Shown here: piece after piece, positions 10,158-17,870 of the stretch | How the letters are laid out: each line of letters starts with the position of its first letter | How positions within the stretch are numbered: position 1 is the first letter of the stretch | Origin: Actinomadura rubteroloni | GTDB lineage: Bacteria; Actinomycetota; Actinomycetes; Streptosporangiales; Streptosporangiaceae | DNA: 64,000 nt | Direction of reading: 5' to 3' | Assembly: GCF_002911665.1 (NCBI RefSeq) | Contig: NZ_MTBP01000001.1 | Coordinates: 310,001-374,000 of the forward strand | Position numbers and translations under genes: made by a program | The notes under the pieces: model-generated | Told to the model about the DNA's origin: nothing | The model's input: only the letters and a program-made list of their open reading frames with translations | Databases searched by the model: none

Positions 10158-13100
10158 GTGGCTGATTCGTACGTCCACCTGCATGTTCACACCGAGTACT
10201 CGATGCTCGACGGCGCGGCCAAGATCTCACCGCTGGTCGAGCGCGCCGCCGAGCTCGGGATGCCCGCGGTCGCGATGAGCGACCACGGCAACATGTTCGG
10301 GTCGTACGAGTTCTGGAAGGCCGCCAAGAAGGCCGAGATCAAGCCCATCATCGGGATCGAGGCCTACGTCGCGCCCGAGTCCCGGTTCGTCAAGAAGCCG
10401 ATCCTGTGGGGCGACCCGAGCCAGAAGAAGACCAACGAGGCGACCGGCGAGGGCGGCGACGTCTCGGCGTCCGGCTCCTACCTCCACAAGACGATGTGGG
10501 CGAAGAACGCCCAGGGCCTGCGCAACCTGTTCAAGATCTCGTCGCTGGCGTCGCTGGAGGGCCACTACCGCAAGTGGCCCCGGATGGACGCCGAGCTGTT
10601 CGAGCGGCACGGCGAAGGGATCATCGCGACGACGGGCTGCCCGTCGGGGGCCGTCCAGACCCGGCTGCGGCTCGGCCACTTCGACGAGGCGCTCAAGGCC
10701 GCGGGCACCTACCAGGAGATCTTCGGCAAGGAGAACTACTTCCTGGAGCTGATGGACCACGGGCTCCCGCTGGAGCGCCGCGTCCGGGAGGACCTGGTCG
10801 AGATCGGCAAGCGGCTCGGGATCCCGCCGCTCGTCACCAACGACTCCCACTACGTCACCGAGAGCCAGGCCGACGCGCACGATGCGCTGCTGTGCGTCGG
10901 CACGCAGAGCCTCATGTCCGACCCGAACCGGTTCCGGTTCGGAGGCAGCGGTTATTACCTCAAGACCGCCGAGGAGATGCGGGCGGTGGACTCGTCCGAC
11001 CCGTGGCAGGAGGGCTGCCGCAACACGCTGCTCGTCGCCGAGATGGTCGAGGACTACACGGACGTGTTCTCCCACCGCGACCTCGCCGCGAAGTTCCCCG
11101 TCCCCGACGGCGAGACCGAGATGTCGTGGCTGCGCAAGGAGGCCGAGCGCGGCGCCCGCACGCGCTTCGGCGACGACGTGCCGCGCGAGGTCACCGAGCG
11201 GATCGAGTACGAACTCGGCGTCATCGAGTCGATGGGGTTCCCCGGCTACTTCCTCGTCGTCGCCGACATCTGCAACTACGCCCGCGACAACGGCATCTGG
11301 CTCGGGCCGGGCCGCGGCTCGGCGACGGGCTCGATGGTCGCCTACGTCACCGGCATCACCGAACTCGACCCGATCGAGCACGGCCTGATCTTCGAGCGGT
11401 TCCTGAACCCCGAGCGCATCTCCATGCCGGACGTCGACCTGGACTTCGACGAACGTCGGCGCGGCGACATGATCCGCTACGTCACCGAGCGGTACGGCGA
11501 GGACAACGTCTCGCTGATCATCACCTACATGACGATCAAGTCGAAGGCCGCGGTGAAGGACGCCTGCCGCATCCTCGGCTTCCCGTTCGCGCTCGGCGAC
11601 CGCATCACCAAGGCGTTCCCGCCCGCCGTGATGGGCAAGGAGATCCCGCTGACCGGGATCTTCGACGAGAACCACCCGCGCTGGGCCGAGGCCGCCGAAC
11701 TGCGCCAGCTCTACAACGACGACGTGGAGATCAAGCGCGTCATCGACACCGGGCTCGGCATCGAGGGCCTGACGCGCGGCACCGGCGTCCACGCGGCCGG
11801 GGTCATCCTGTCGTCCGAGCCGCTGATCGAGGTCATGCCGATCCACCAGCGGCCCGACGACGGCGCGCGGATCACCGGGTTCGACGGGCCGTCCTGCGAG
11901 GAGCTGGGCGCCCTCAAGATGGACTTCCTCGGCCTGCGCAACCTCACGATCCTCGGCGACGCCGTCGCGAACGTGAAGTCCAACCGGGGCATCGACCTCG
12001 ACATGGCGCAGGTGTCGCTGCACGACGACAAGACCTACGCGCTGCTGCGCGCGGGCTGGACCCTCGGCATCTTCCAGCTCGACTCCACGATGATGCGCGA
12101 CCTCACAAAGCTGATGTCGCCGACGGAGTTCGAGGACGTCTCGGCCGTCCTCGCCCTCGGCCGTCCGGGGCCGATGGGCGCGAACGCGCACGTCAACTAC
12201 GCGCTGCGCAAGGCGGGCCAGCAGCCCATCGAGCCGATCCACCCCGACCTGAAGGACGCGCTGGAACCGATCCTCGGCAACACCTACCACCTGGTCGTCT
12301 ACCAGGAGCAGGTCATGGCCATCGCGCAGCAGCTCGCCGGCTACACGCTCGGCGGCGCGGACATCCTCCGCCGCGCGATGGGCAAGAAGAAGAAGGCCGA
12401 GATGGACAAGCAGTGGGCCATCTTCTCGGAGGGGATGTCGAAGAACGGCTATTCCAAGGAGGCGACCCAGGCCGTCTGGGACGTCCTGGTGCCGTTCTCG
12501 GCCTACGGCTTCAACAAGTCCCACACCGCCGGGTACGGGCTCGTCAGCTACTGGACGGCGTACCTCAAGGCCAATTACCCCGCCGAGTACATGGCGGCGC
12601 TGCTCACGTCCGTGGGCGACAACAAGGACAAGATGGCGGTGTACCTCGGCGAGTGCCGCCGCATGAAGGTCAAGGTCCTGCCGCCGGACGTGAACGAGAG
12701 CGTCGCGCGGTTCGCGGCGGTCGGCGACGACATCCGGTTCGGGCTGAACGCGATCCGCAACGTCGGCGACAACGTCGTGGACGGCATTCTCAAGGGCCGC
12801 GAGGACGCCGCCTACGCCGATTTCAACGATTTCCTGTCCAAGGTGCCGATGCCGGTCTGCAACAAGCGGGCCATCGAATCGCTCATCAAGGCGGGCGCGT
12901 TCGACAGCCTCGGGCACGAGCGCAAGGCGCTGCTGTCGGTGCACGAGCAGGCGATCGACGCGGTCATCAGCGAGAAGAAGAACGCCGCGATGGGCCAGGA
13001 CTCGCTGTTCGGCGGCATGGACGACGTCGCCGACGGCGGAGGCGGCTCGTTCTCGGTCGCCGTCCCCACCGGCGACGAGTGGGACAAGGCGACGCTGCTG

Positions 13101-13715
13101 CAGTTCGAACGGGAAATGCTCGGCCTGTACGTCAGCTCGCACCCGCTGGACGGCGCGGAGCGCATCCTGGAGCGCGCCCGCGACATCTCGACCGCCGAGG
13201 CCGGCGCGGGCGGGCGCGAGGGCATGGTCCGGCTGTCGGGCATCATCGCCGGCCTGGACCGCAAGGTCACCAAGCAGGGCAACACCTGGGCGATCATCAA
13301 GCTGGAGGACCTGGAGGGCAGCATCGAAGTGCTGTTCTTCCCGAAGGTCTACCAGTTGTACGCGCCGTCGCTCGCGCCGGACGTCGTGATCTCGGTGCTC
13401 GGCCGGATGAACGAGCGGGACGGCAACGTGTCGATCCATGCGCAGGAAATGGAGGTCCTGGACGTCTCAGCCGCGACCGGCAAGGAGCCACCGGTCGTGA
13501 TCAGCGTCCCGATGGACCGCTTCACCGAGCCGACCACGGCCGAGCTGAAGCGCATCCTCAAAGCCCACCCGGGCGACGCGCCGGTGCACCTGCAACTGCG
13601 ACGGCACGGACGCAAGGGCCTGCTGGTGAACTTGGAGTACTTCCAGGTTCAGCCGAATCCCGGGCTTTTCGGGGACCTCAAAAGCCTCTTCGGAGCCGGT
13701 TCCGTGACGCAGTAA
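10158..13715 (+). CDS. dnaE: DNA polymerase III alpha subunit
   Basis: The 1185-residue replicative polymerase matches the usual length of actinobacterial DnaE1. The N-terminal PHP domain starts at HLHVHTEYSMLDGAAK. The polymerase core has GRGSATGSMVAYVTGI and the catalytic aspartates in MPDVDLDFDERRRGDMI (about residues 420-440). The C-terminal half carries the helix-hairpin-helix region and the OB-fold (GIIAGLDRKVTKQGNTWAI). The GTG at 10158 follows GGGGAGG by 8 bases and begins VADSYVHLHVHTEYS. The upstream open frame has no family similarity. It is preceded by a DnaA box and followed immediately by an insertion element, which leaves the gene intact. Confidence 0.97.
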   Translation: MADSYVHLHVHTEYSMLDGAAKISPLVERAAELGMPAVAMSDHGNMFGSYEFWKAAKKAEIKPIIGIEAYVAPESRFVKKPILWGDPSQKKTNEATGEGGDVSASGSYLHKTMWAKNAQGLRNLFKISSLASLEGHYRKWPRMDAELFERHGEGIIATTGCPSGAVQTRLRLGHFDEALKAAGTYQEIFGKENYFLELMDHGLPLERRVREDLVEIGKRLGIPPLVTNDSHYVTESQADAHDALLCVGTQSLMSDPNRFRFGGSGYYLKTAEEMRAVDSSDPWQEGCRNTLLVAEMVEDYTDVFSHRDLAAKFPVPDGETEMSWLRKEAERGARTRFGDDVPREVTERIEYELGVIESMGFPGYFLVVADICNYARDNGIWLGPGRGSATGSMVAYVTGITELDPIEHGLIFERFLNPERISMPDVDLDFDERRRGDMIRYVTERYGEDNVSLIITYMTIKSKAAVKDACRILGFPFALGDRITKAFPPAVMGKEIPLTGIFDENHPRWAEAAELRQLYNDDVEIKRVIDTGLGIEGLTRGTGVHAAGVILSSEPLIEVMPIHQRPDDGARITGFDGPSCEELGALKMDFLGLRNLTILGDAVANVKSNRGIDLDMAQVSLHDDKTYALLRAGWTLGIFQLDSTMMRDLTKLMSPTEFEDVSAVLALGRPGPMGANAHVNYALRKAGQQPIEPIHPDLKDALEPILGNTYHLVVYQEQVMAIAQQLAGYTLGGADILRRAMGKKKKAEMDKQWAIFSEGMSKNGYSKEATQAVWDVLVPFSAYGFNKSHTAGYGLVSYWTAYLKANYPAEYMAALLTSVGDNKDKMAVYLGECRRMKVKVLPPDVNESVARFAAVGDDIRFGLNAIRNVGDNVVDGILKGREDAAYADFNDFLSKVPMPVCNKRAIESLIKAGAFDSLGHERKALLSVHEQAIDAVISEKKNAAMGQDSLFGGMDDVADGGGGSFSVAVPTGDEWDKATLLQFEREMLGLYVSSHPLDGAERILERARDISTAEAGAGGREGMVRLSGIIAGLDRKVTKQGNTWAIIKLEDLEGSIEVLFFPKVYQLYAPSLAPDVVISVLGRMNERDGNVSIHAQEMEVLDVSAATGKEPPVVISVPMDRFTEPTTAELKRILKAHPGDAPVHLQLRRHGRKGLLVNLEYFQVQPNPGLFGDLKSLFGAGSVTQ

Positions 13716-13747
13716 GCACGTTCGTCCCATTCGGAGTTACCGCCCGG

Positions 13748-14005
13748 TCATCCCGCGTTCGTGACCGCCCGGTAGGTTGCGTGCGTGACCGCAGGCAACG
13801 GGTGGGACTTCCACCCCTTCACAGCGGGGTGAGTCGGATTTCGATTCGCGCCCTGGTGTTCTTGCCACCGGTGGTCGGGGACGAGGACGGCGCGGGGTTC
13901 GCCGTTCTTCTCGACGATCAGGTGGGCGTCGCGAAAGCGAGCGCTGTCGATGCTTCGGCCGAGCTGAGCGCGCCGGTCGTTGGTCGCGATGTGTTCGGTA
14001 CTCAC
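13748..14005 (-). CDS. Phd/YefM antitoxin-like protein, divergent from tnpB
   Basis: An 85-residue protein whose first half resembles Phd/YefM antitoxins: STEHIATNDRRAQLGRSID, then AHLIVEKNGEPRAVLVP, the beta-strand motif of that family. The C-terminal 30 residues (from about QGANRNP) run into the left end of the insertion element and may be non-native. No toxin gene is adjacent; its partner is the divergent tnpB. The shared 52-base region has three GGTAC sites. A DNA-binding, autoregulatory role limiting tnpB expression is plausible but inferred. The start is GTG at 14005. Confidence 0.5.
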   Translation of the reverse strand: MSTEHIATNDRRAQLGRSIDSARFRDAHLIVEKNGEPRAVLVPDHRWQEHQGANRNPTHPAVKGWKSHPLPAVTHATYRAVTNAG

Positions 14006-14032
14006 GTGACTGACGATGCTGACAGGACCTTT

Positions 14033-14050
14033 CGGTACCGCTGGTACTGT
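14033..14050 (+). promoter_or_regulatory. tnpB promoter with palindromic CGGTACCG
   Basis: TACTGT (14045-14050) ends 7 bases before the tnpB GTG, the leaderless layout seen elsewhere in the window. The palindrome CGGTACCG (14033-14040) and a GGTAC half-site (14043-14047) overlap it, and another GGTAC lies at 13997-14001 over the Phd-like start. These may be binding sites of the Phd-like protein. Confidence 0.4.
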
Positions 14051-14057
14051 CGGCCCT

Positions 14058-14981
14058 GTGCGGCTGCGGTACAACTTCCGCGTCTACCCGGCGCCCGGCC
14101 AGCGGGAAGCGCTGGCCAGGGCATTCGGGTGCGCCCGCGTGGTGTTCAACGACGGGTTGCGCGCCCGGCAGGAGGCCCGCTCGGCGGGGCTGCCGTACAT
14201 CAAGGACACCGACCTGCAGAAGCAGGTCATCACCGCGGCGAAGAAGACCCCGGAGCGGGTGTGGCTCGCCGAGGTGTCGTCGGTGGTCCTGGTCCAAGCG
14301 CTCGCGGATCTGCACACCGCCTACCGGAACTTCTTCGCCTCCGCCGCCGGGCGGCGCAAAGGCCGCAGGGTCGCACCGCCGAGATACCGGTCCCGAATCG
14401 ACCTGGGGCTGACGCATTTCGCGGTACTGCCGGACGGCCGGAAGATCACCAGCCCCCGGTTCCTGCGCCGCGTGGAACGCCGGTTGCGCAAGGCGCAGCG
14501 GGCGTTGTCGCGCAAGGCCAGAGGCAGCGCGAACCGGATCAAGGCCAGAGCCCGCGTCGCCAGGCTCCATGCCCGGGTGGCCGATACGCGGCGCGACCAT
14601 CACCACAAGCTGTCCACCCGGTTGATCCGCGAGAACCAAGCGGTCTACGTGGAGGACCTCGCGGTGAACGGCCTGGCCCGCACCCGGCTCGCCAAGTCCG
14701 TGCACGACGCCGGATGGTCCCAGTTCGTGGCGATGCTGGAATACAACGCAGCTCGCTACGGCCGCGCATTCGCCCGGATCGGCAGGTTCGAGCCGACATC
14801 GCAAGTCTGCTCCGCGTGCGGAGTGAAAGACGGACCCAAACCACTGCACGTCCGCGAATGGACGTGCACCGCCTGCGGCACCGTCCACGACCGGGACGTG
14901 AACGCGGCACGCAACATTCTGGCCGCCGGACGGGCGGACAGGGTAAACGCCTGCGGAGGGACTGTAAGACCTCCCGTCTGA
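14058..14981 (+). CDS. tnpB: TnpB RNA-guided nuclease homologue, internally shortened
   Basis: A 307-residue TnpB. Present are the N-terminal VRLRYNFRVYPAPGQREAL, RuvC-I (IDLGLTHFAVL, with Asp), the bridge-like LRRVERRLRKAQRALSRKARGS, RuvC-II (AVYVEDLAV, with Glu), the zinc ribbon (CSACG and CTACG), and RuvC-III (VHDRDVNAARNIL, with Asp). Full TnpB proteins are about 380-430 residues. Here APPRYRSR is joined directly to IDLGLTH, so a segment of roughly 80-100 residues that normally lies between them is missing in frame. The catalytic triad is kept but part of the nucleic-acid-binding WED/REC region is lost. It may be a decaying enzyme or a form with altered activity. The start is GTG at 14058. 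Confidence 0.85.
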   Translation: MRLRYNFRVYPAPGQREALARAFGCARVVFNDGLRARQEARSAGLPYIKDTDLQKQVITAAKKTPERVWLAEVSSVVLVQALADLHTAYRNFFASAAGRRKGRRVAPPRYRSRIDLGLTHFAVLPDGRKITSPRFLRRVERRLRKAQRALSRKARGSANRIKARARVARLHARVADTRRDHHHKLSTRLIRENQAVYVEDLAVNGLARTRLAKSVHDAGWSQFVAMLEYNAARYGRAFARIGRFEPTSQVCSACGVKDGPKPLHVREWTCTACGTVHDRDVNAARNILAAGRADRVNACGGTVRPPV

Positions 14982-15083
14982 CGGAAGGCAGGACCCGATG
15001 AAACAGGAACCCACCTCAAAGCCGACCGCGCGAGCGGACGCCGGAGAGAGAATCCCCCTCGTTCGCGAAGGGGAGGACGTCAA
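14982..15083 (+). ncRNA. probable omega RNA region / right end of the tnpB element
   Basis: In this family the 3' end of tnpB and the right end of the element encode the guide RNA scaffold. The region from the tnpB stop to GGACGTCAA at 15083 contains the end hairpin 15054-15073 (CCCCCTCG/CGAAGGGG with one mismatch, 4-base loop). Bases from 15084 on (TTCCTTCGGGGGGACC) would be the guide. The upstream limit of the RNA, probably inside tnpB, is not determined. Confidence 0.45.
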
Positions 15084-15099
15084 TTCCTTCGGGGGGACC

Positions 15100-15999
15100 G
15101 TGGAGATTCACGGTCATCGGGGGGCGCGGGGGCTGCGGCCGGAGAACACACTGCCCGGCTTCGTCCACGCGCTCGACCTCGGCGTCGACGCCGTCGAACT
15201 GGACGTGGGGATGACCGCTGACGGCGTGGTCGTGCTCAGCCACGATCAGGTGCTGTCGGCGGTGAACCTCGCCGACACCGCGCCCGCCGTGGCGGGTGAT
15301 CCGTTGTTCCCGTATGTGGGGCGGGCGCTCGGTGATCTGACGTTCGCGCAGGTCAGGACGCTGGATGCGAGTGCACGGCGGCCCGTCCCCGGGACGGCCG
15401 ACCCGTTCGCCGCTACGCAGCGTCCCGTTCCTGGTACCCGTGTGCCTACGCTGGCCGAGGCGTGTGCGCTGCTCGGGCCGTCCGGGCGGGTGGAGTTGGC
15501 GGTCGAGCTGAAGACGGACCCGGATTGGCCGGAGGCGCGCGTGCGCCGGTTCACCGTTGCCGTGGCGGACGTTCTCGCGGCGCACGGCCTGACGTCCCGC
15601 AGCCGGCTGCTGGCCTTCGACTGGCGTGTCCTCGCGGCGGCGGCGCAGTGCGCGCCGTCCCTGGGCCGCGTGGCGCTGATCGAGCGCAAGACGTTGCGGC
15701 CCGGTACGCGCTGGCTGGCGGGCCTGCCGCCCGCCGACCCGGTGGGCGCGGCGCTGGCCATAGGCGCCACGGTCCTGTCGCCCGAGCGCCATCTGACGAC
15801 CCCCGCGCTGCTCGCCGACGCTCACGCGGTGGCGCTTCCCGTCGCCGTCTGGACGGTCAACGATCCCGCCGAGATGGCCTGGCTCACCCGCCTCGGCGCC
15901 GACGCGATCGTGACGGACTATCCCGACCGGCTTCGCGCCGTCCTCAAGGCTTTGAAGCTTCCCCTCCCGTCGCCGACCCCCGTTCCGGCCCCGGCCTGA
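15100..15999 (+). CDS. glycerophosphodiester phosphodiesterase
   Basis: A 299-residue TIM-barrel enzyme that hydrolyses glycerophosphodiesters to glycerol 3-phosphate and an alcohol. The N-terminal active-site motif HGHRGARGLRPENTLPGF and the metal ligands in VDAVELDVGMTADG and LSHDQ are intact, as is VAVWTVNDPAEMAWL near the end. No signal peptide is seen, so it acts in the cytosol. I chose GTG at 15100 (GGGGGGA just upstream); a longer frame to 14998 would run through the insertion-element end and is not native. The element ends only 17 bases upstream, so it has probably displaced the original promoter. Confidence 0.9.
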   Translation: MEIHGHRGARGLRPENTLPGFVHALDLGVDAVELDVGMTADGVVVLSHDQVLSAVNLADTAPAVAGDPLFPYVGRALGDLTFAQVRTLDASARRPVPGTADPFAATQRPVPGTRVPTLAEACALLGPSGRVELAVELKTDPDWPEARVRRFTVAVADVLAAHGLTSRSRLLAFDWRVLAAAAQCAPSLGRVALIERKTLRPGTRWLAGLPPADPVGAALAIGATVLSPERHLTTPALLADAHAVALPVAVWTVNDPAEMAWLTRLGADAIVTDYPDRLRAVLKALKLPLPSPTPVPAPA

Positions 16000-16151
16000 C
16001 GCGGTCCGCATCGCGGCGGCGTTGTCGCGTGTGGCCGAAGCCCGGATTGGCCGCGCGTCAAATAGACACGTTCGTCTGGTAGCGTCCGCGCCGGGGGCGG
16101 TGCCGCGGAGCCGGTGCCGTGTCGACGGTGGACGGATCGCGAGGGAGCGGG

Positions 16152-16946
16152 ATGGCCGGGCACATTGCGGGCGAGTTGGCCCCGCAGATGGACATGATGG
16201 CGGAGCGGGCCGGGCTGGGGGCTCGGCGCGGGGTGTACGCGGGGGCGCAGCCGGACGGCGGATCGATCCGGTTCTCGCTCGTCGCGGCGGTGGTCTGCGC
16301 GGTGCTGGCCGTCGTGCTGTTCGCGGCCGGGACCGCCTTCGGGATGTTCTTCGTCCTCTTCGCGGTGATCGCGGTCTGCCTGTGGATCGCGGAGCTGTCC
16401 ACGGCGGCGAAGAACACCCGGCTCGGGATGCACTTGTACGAGCGGGGGCTCGTGGCGACGGTGAAGGGGCGGACGCACGCCGTCCGCTACGACCGCACCG
16501 AGGTGTTCCAGAGCAGCATCCGGCAGACCGGCGTGGGCGGTTATACCGACTACTCCTACAAGCTCACCGACGTCGAGGGCGTGCAGTTCACGCTCCAGGG
16601 GCGCAACGGCGGCACGCCCGCCACCGGGAAGTTCGCCCGGCACGACGAGTGGGGGACGGCCCTCCAGGAGGGCGTGACGCGTGCGCAGCTCCCCTCGATC
16701 GTCGAGCGGCTGAACGCCGGTCAGCGCGTCGACTTTGGCAAGTTGTGGGTGACGCGGGACGAGGTCGGCTCCGCCAAGGGCGTCACGCGGTGGCACGAGA
16801 TCGAGGACCTGCGGATCATCCAGGGGTTCCTGAAGCTCAAGGTCGCCGGGAAGTGGCGGTCGGCGGTCAACGTCGCGGTGTCGAGCATCCCCAACCTGTA
16901 CGTGTTCATCGGCGTCGCCGACCAACTGCGCGGACGCGTCCGCTGA
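16152..16946 (+). CDS. DUF6585-like membrane protein
   Basis: A 264-residue protein with two hydrophobic segments close together at about residues 40-90 (FSLVAAVVCAVLAVVLFAAG and FGMFFVLFAVIAVCLWIAEL) and a soluble remainder of about 170 residues. The rest contains LGMHLYERGLVATVKGRTHAVRYDRTEVF, read in parts, and later TRWHEIEDLRIIQGFLKLK. This resembles the DUF6585 proteins of actinobacteria, which have no assigned function. The ATG at 16152 follows GAGGGAG with good spacing. A perfect hairpin separates it from the convergent acetyltransferase gene. Confidence 0.65.
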   Translation: MAGHIAGELAPQMDMMAERAGLGARRGVYAGAQPDGGSIRFSLVAAVVCAVLAVVLFAAGTAFGMFFVLFAVIAVCLWIAELSTAAKNTRLGMHLYERGLVATVKGRTHAVRYDRTEVFQSSIRQTGVGGYTDYSYKLTDVEGVQFTLQGRNGGTPATGKFARHDEWGTALQEGVTRAQLPSIVERLNAGQRVDFGKLWVTRDEVGSAKGVTRWHEIEDLRIIQGFLKLKVAGKWRSAVNVAVSSIPNLYVFIGVADQLRGRVR

Positions 16947-16951
16947 CCGGC

Positions 16952-16986
16952 CCGGCGGACGGGCCTCGGACGCGCCCGTCCGCCGG
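16952..16986. terminator. bidirectional GC hairpin
   Basis: A perfect 13-bp inverted repeat (16952-16964 with 16974-16986) lies between two convergent genes and can serve both strands. No T-tract is present on either side. Confidence 0.65.
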
Positions 16987-16999
16987 ACCGGACCCGGCC

Positions 17000-17731
17000 C
17001 TACGGCACGTACTCGAAGAATCGGCCGAGGTCGCGGAAGCCCACGGCCGCGTAGACGCGCTCGGCCATCTCCGTTGATTGCAGGCTCGCCGTCCGGCAAC
17101 CGCGCGCGAGCGCTGCGTGGGCGTGCAGGACGGTCAGCGCGGTCCCGAGCCCCCGGCGCCGCGCGTGTTCCAGTGTTCCGACGTTGTAGATCCCGCAGTC
17201 GCCGTCGTGGTCGAACGCCATCGCCGTCGCGACGTTCTCGCCGTCCAGACGGGCGATGAGGACGTGGAAGGCGGTGCTGTCCGCCTTTTCGAGCAGGCCC
17301 GGGGGCGTCCCGAGGACGCGCAGGTACTCCGACCAGTCCGGCGGCCCGAGGTCGATCTCCGGCGGGGGCGGACGGAGGTCGTCGAGCGTCATGCCCATCA
17401 CGCGCGTCGACTCGGCGAAGGTGTAGCCGCGCCGTTCGAGATCGTCGCGCAGCGCCCTGTCGCTTTCGTGTACCCAGGCGGCGAAGTGAGCGACACCGGC
17501 CGCCGCGTACGCGTTCTCCATCGCCTCCAGGGCGTCGGTGCGCGCGGCGGCGTCGAGGTCGCGTTCCAGCAGCGCGTTGTTGTAGACGGCGCGTTCGGCG
17601 CCTGCCGGGAAGACGGCCGCGGCGACGCCGGGAAAGCGCCGGACCGCCGCGCCGTCCGCTCCGCGGGCGTATTCCCGCCAGGACGCGAGCAGCGTCGCGG
17701 CACCGCGACGATAAAGATCGGCGTCTTCCAC
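17000..17731 (-). CDS. GNAT-family N-acetyltransferase (two-lobed)
   Basis: A 243-residue protein. The C-terminal half is a GNAT domain with strand GENVATAMAFDHDGDCGIYNV, the acetyl-CoA loop EHARRRGLGTALTVLHAHAA and the terminal ERVYAAVGFRDLGRF. The N-terminal half (about residues 1-110) looks like a degenerate second GNAT lobe. The GTG at 17731 follows a perfect AAGGAGG. The substrate is unknown. It is a monocistronic gene convergent with the DUF6585-like gene. Confidence 0.8.
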   Translation of the reverse strand: MEDADLYRRGAATLLASWREYARGADGAAVRRFPGVAAAVFPAGAERAVYNNALLERDLDAAARTDALEAMENAYAAAGVAHFAAWVHESDRALRDDLERRGYTFAESTRVMGMTLDDLRPPPPEIDLGPPDWSEYLRVLGTPPGLLEKADSTAFHVLIARLDGENVATAMAFDHDGDCGIYNVGTLEHARRRGLGTALTVLHAHAALARGCRTASLQSTEMAERVYAAVGFRDLGRFFEYVP

Positions 17732-17870
17732 CGCGCGGCCTCCTTGAGGAGCCGTCCCGGCGGCCCACCGGTCGCCACCCTCGCACTCACCGGGCCTCGC
17801 CGGAAAGCGCTTTTCGCCGGCGCCGCGCCGCCGTCCGGCGGGTGGTGCGGCCACCCGCCGGACGTCCGCG

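Larger units (their letters stand above)
13748..15083 (+). mobile_element. tnpB-only IS200/IS605- or IS607-type insertion element (ends approximate)
   Basis: The element lies between dnaE and the glycerophosphodiesterase gene. It carries tnpB, a divergent Phd-like gene, a subterminal hairpin at the left (GGGTGG/CCACCC, 13800-13816) and the typical right end. The right end is a C-rich/G-rich hairpin (15054-15073) followed by GGACGTCAA ending at 15083. No tnpA transposase is present, so it can move only in trans. I could not fix the left boundary; it is between the dnaE stop (13715) and about 13800. No target-site duplication is visible or expected for this family. Confidence 0.65.

Noticed and set aside
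10227..13439. A 1070-codon open frame on the minus strand opposite dnaE
   Set aside because: It is an antisense shadow caused by high GC content; it is Arg/Val/Leu/Asp-rich without domains, while the plus strand encodes DnaE with all motifs.
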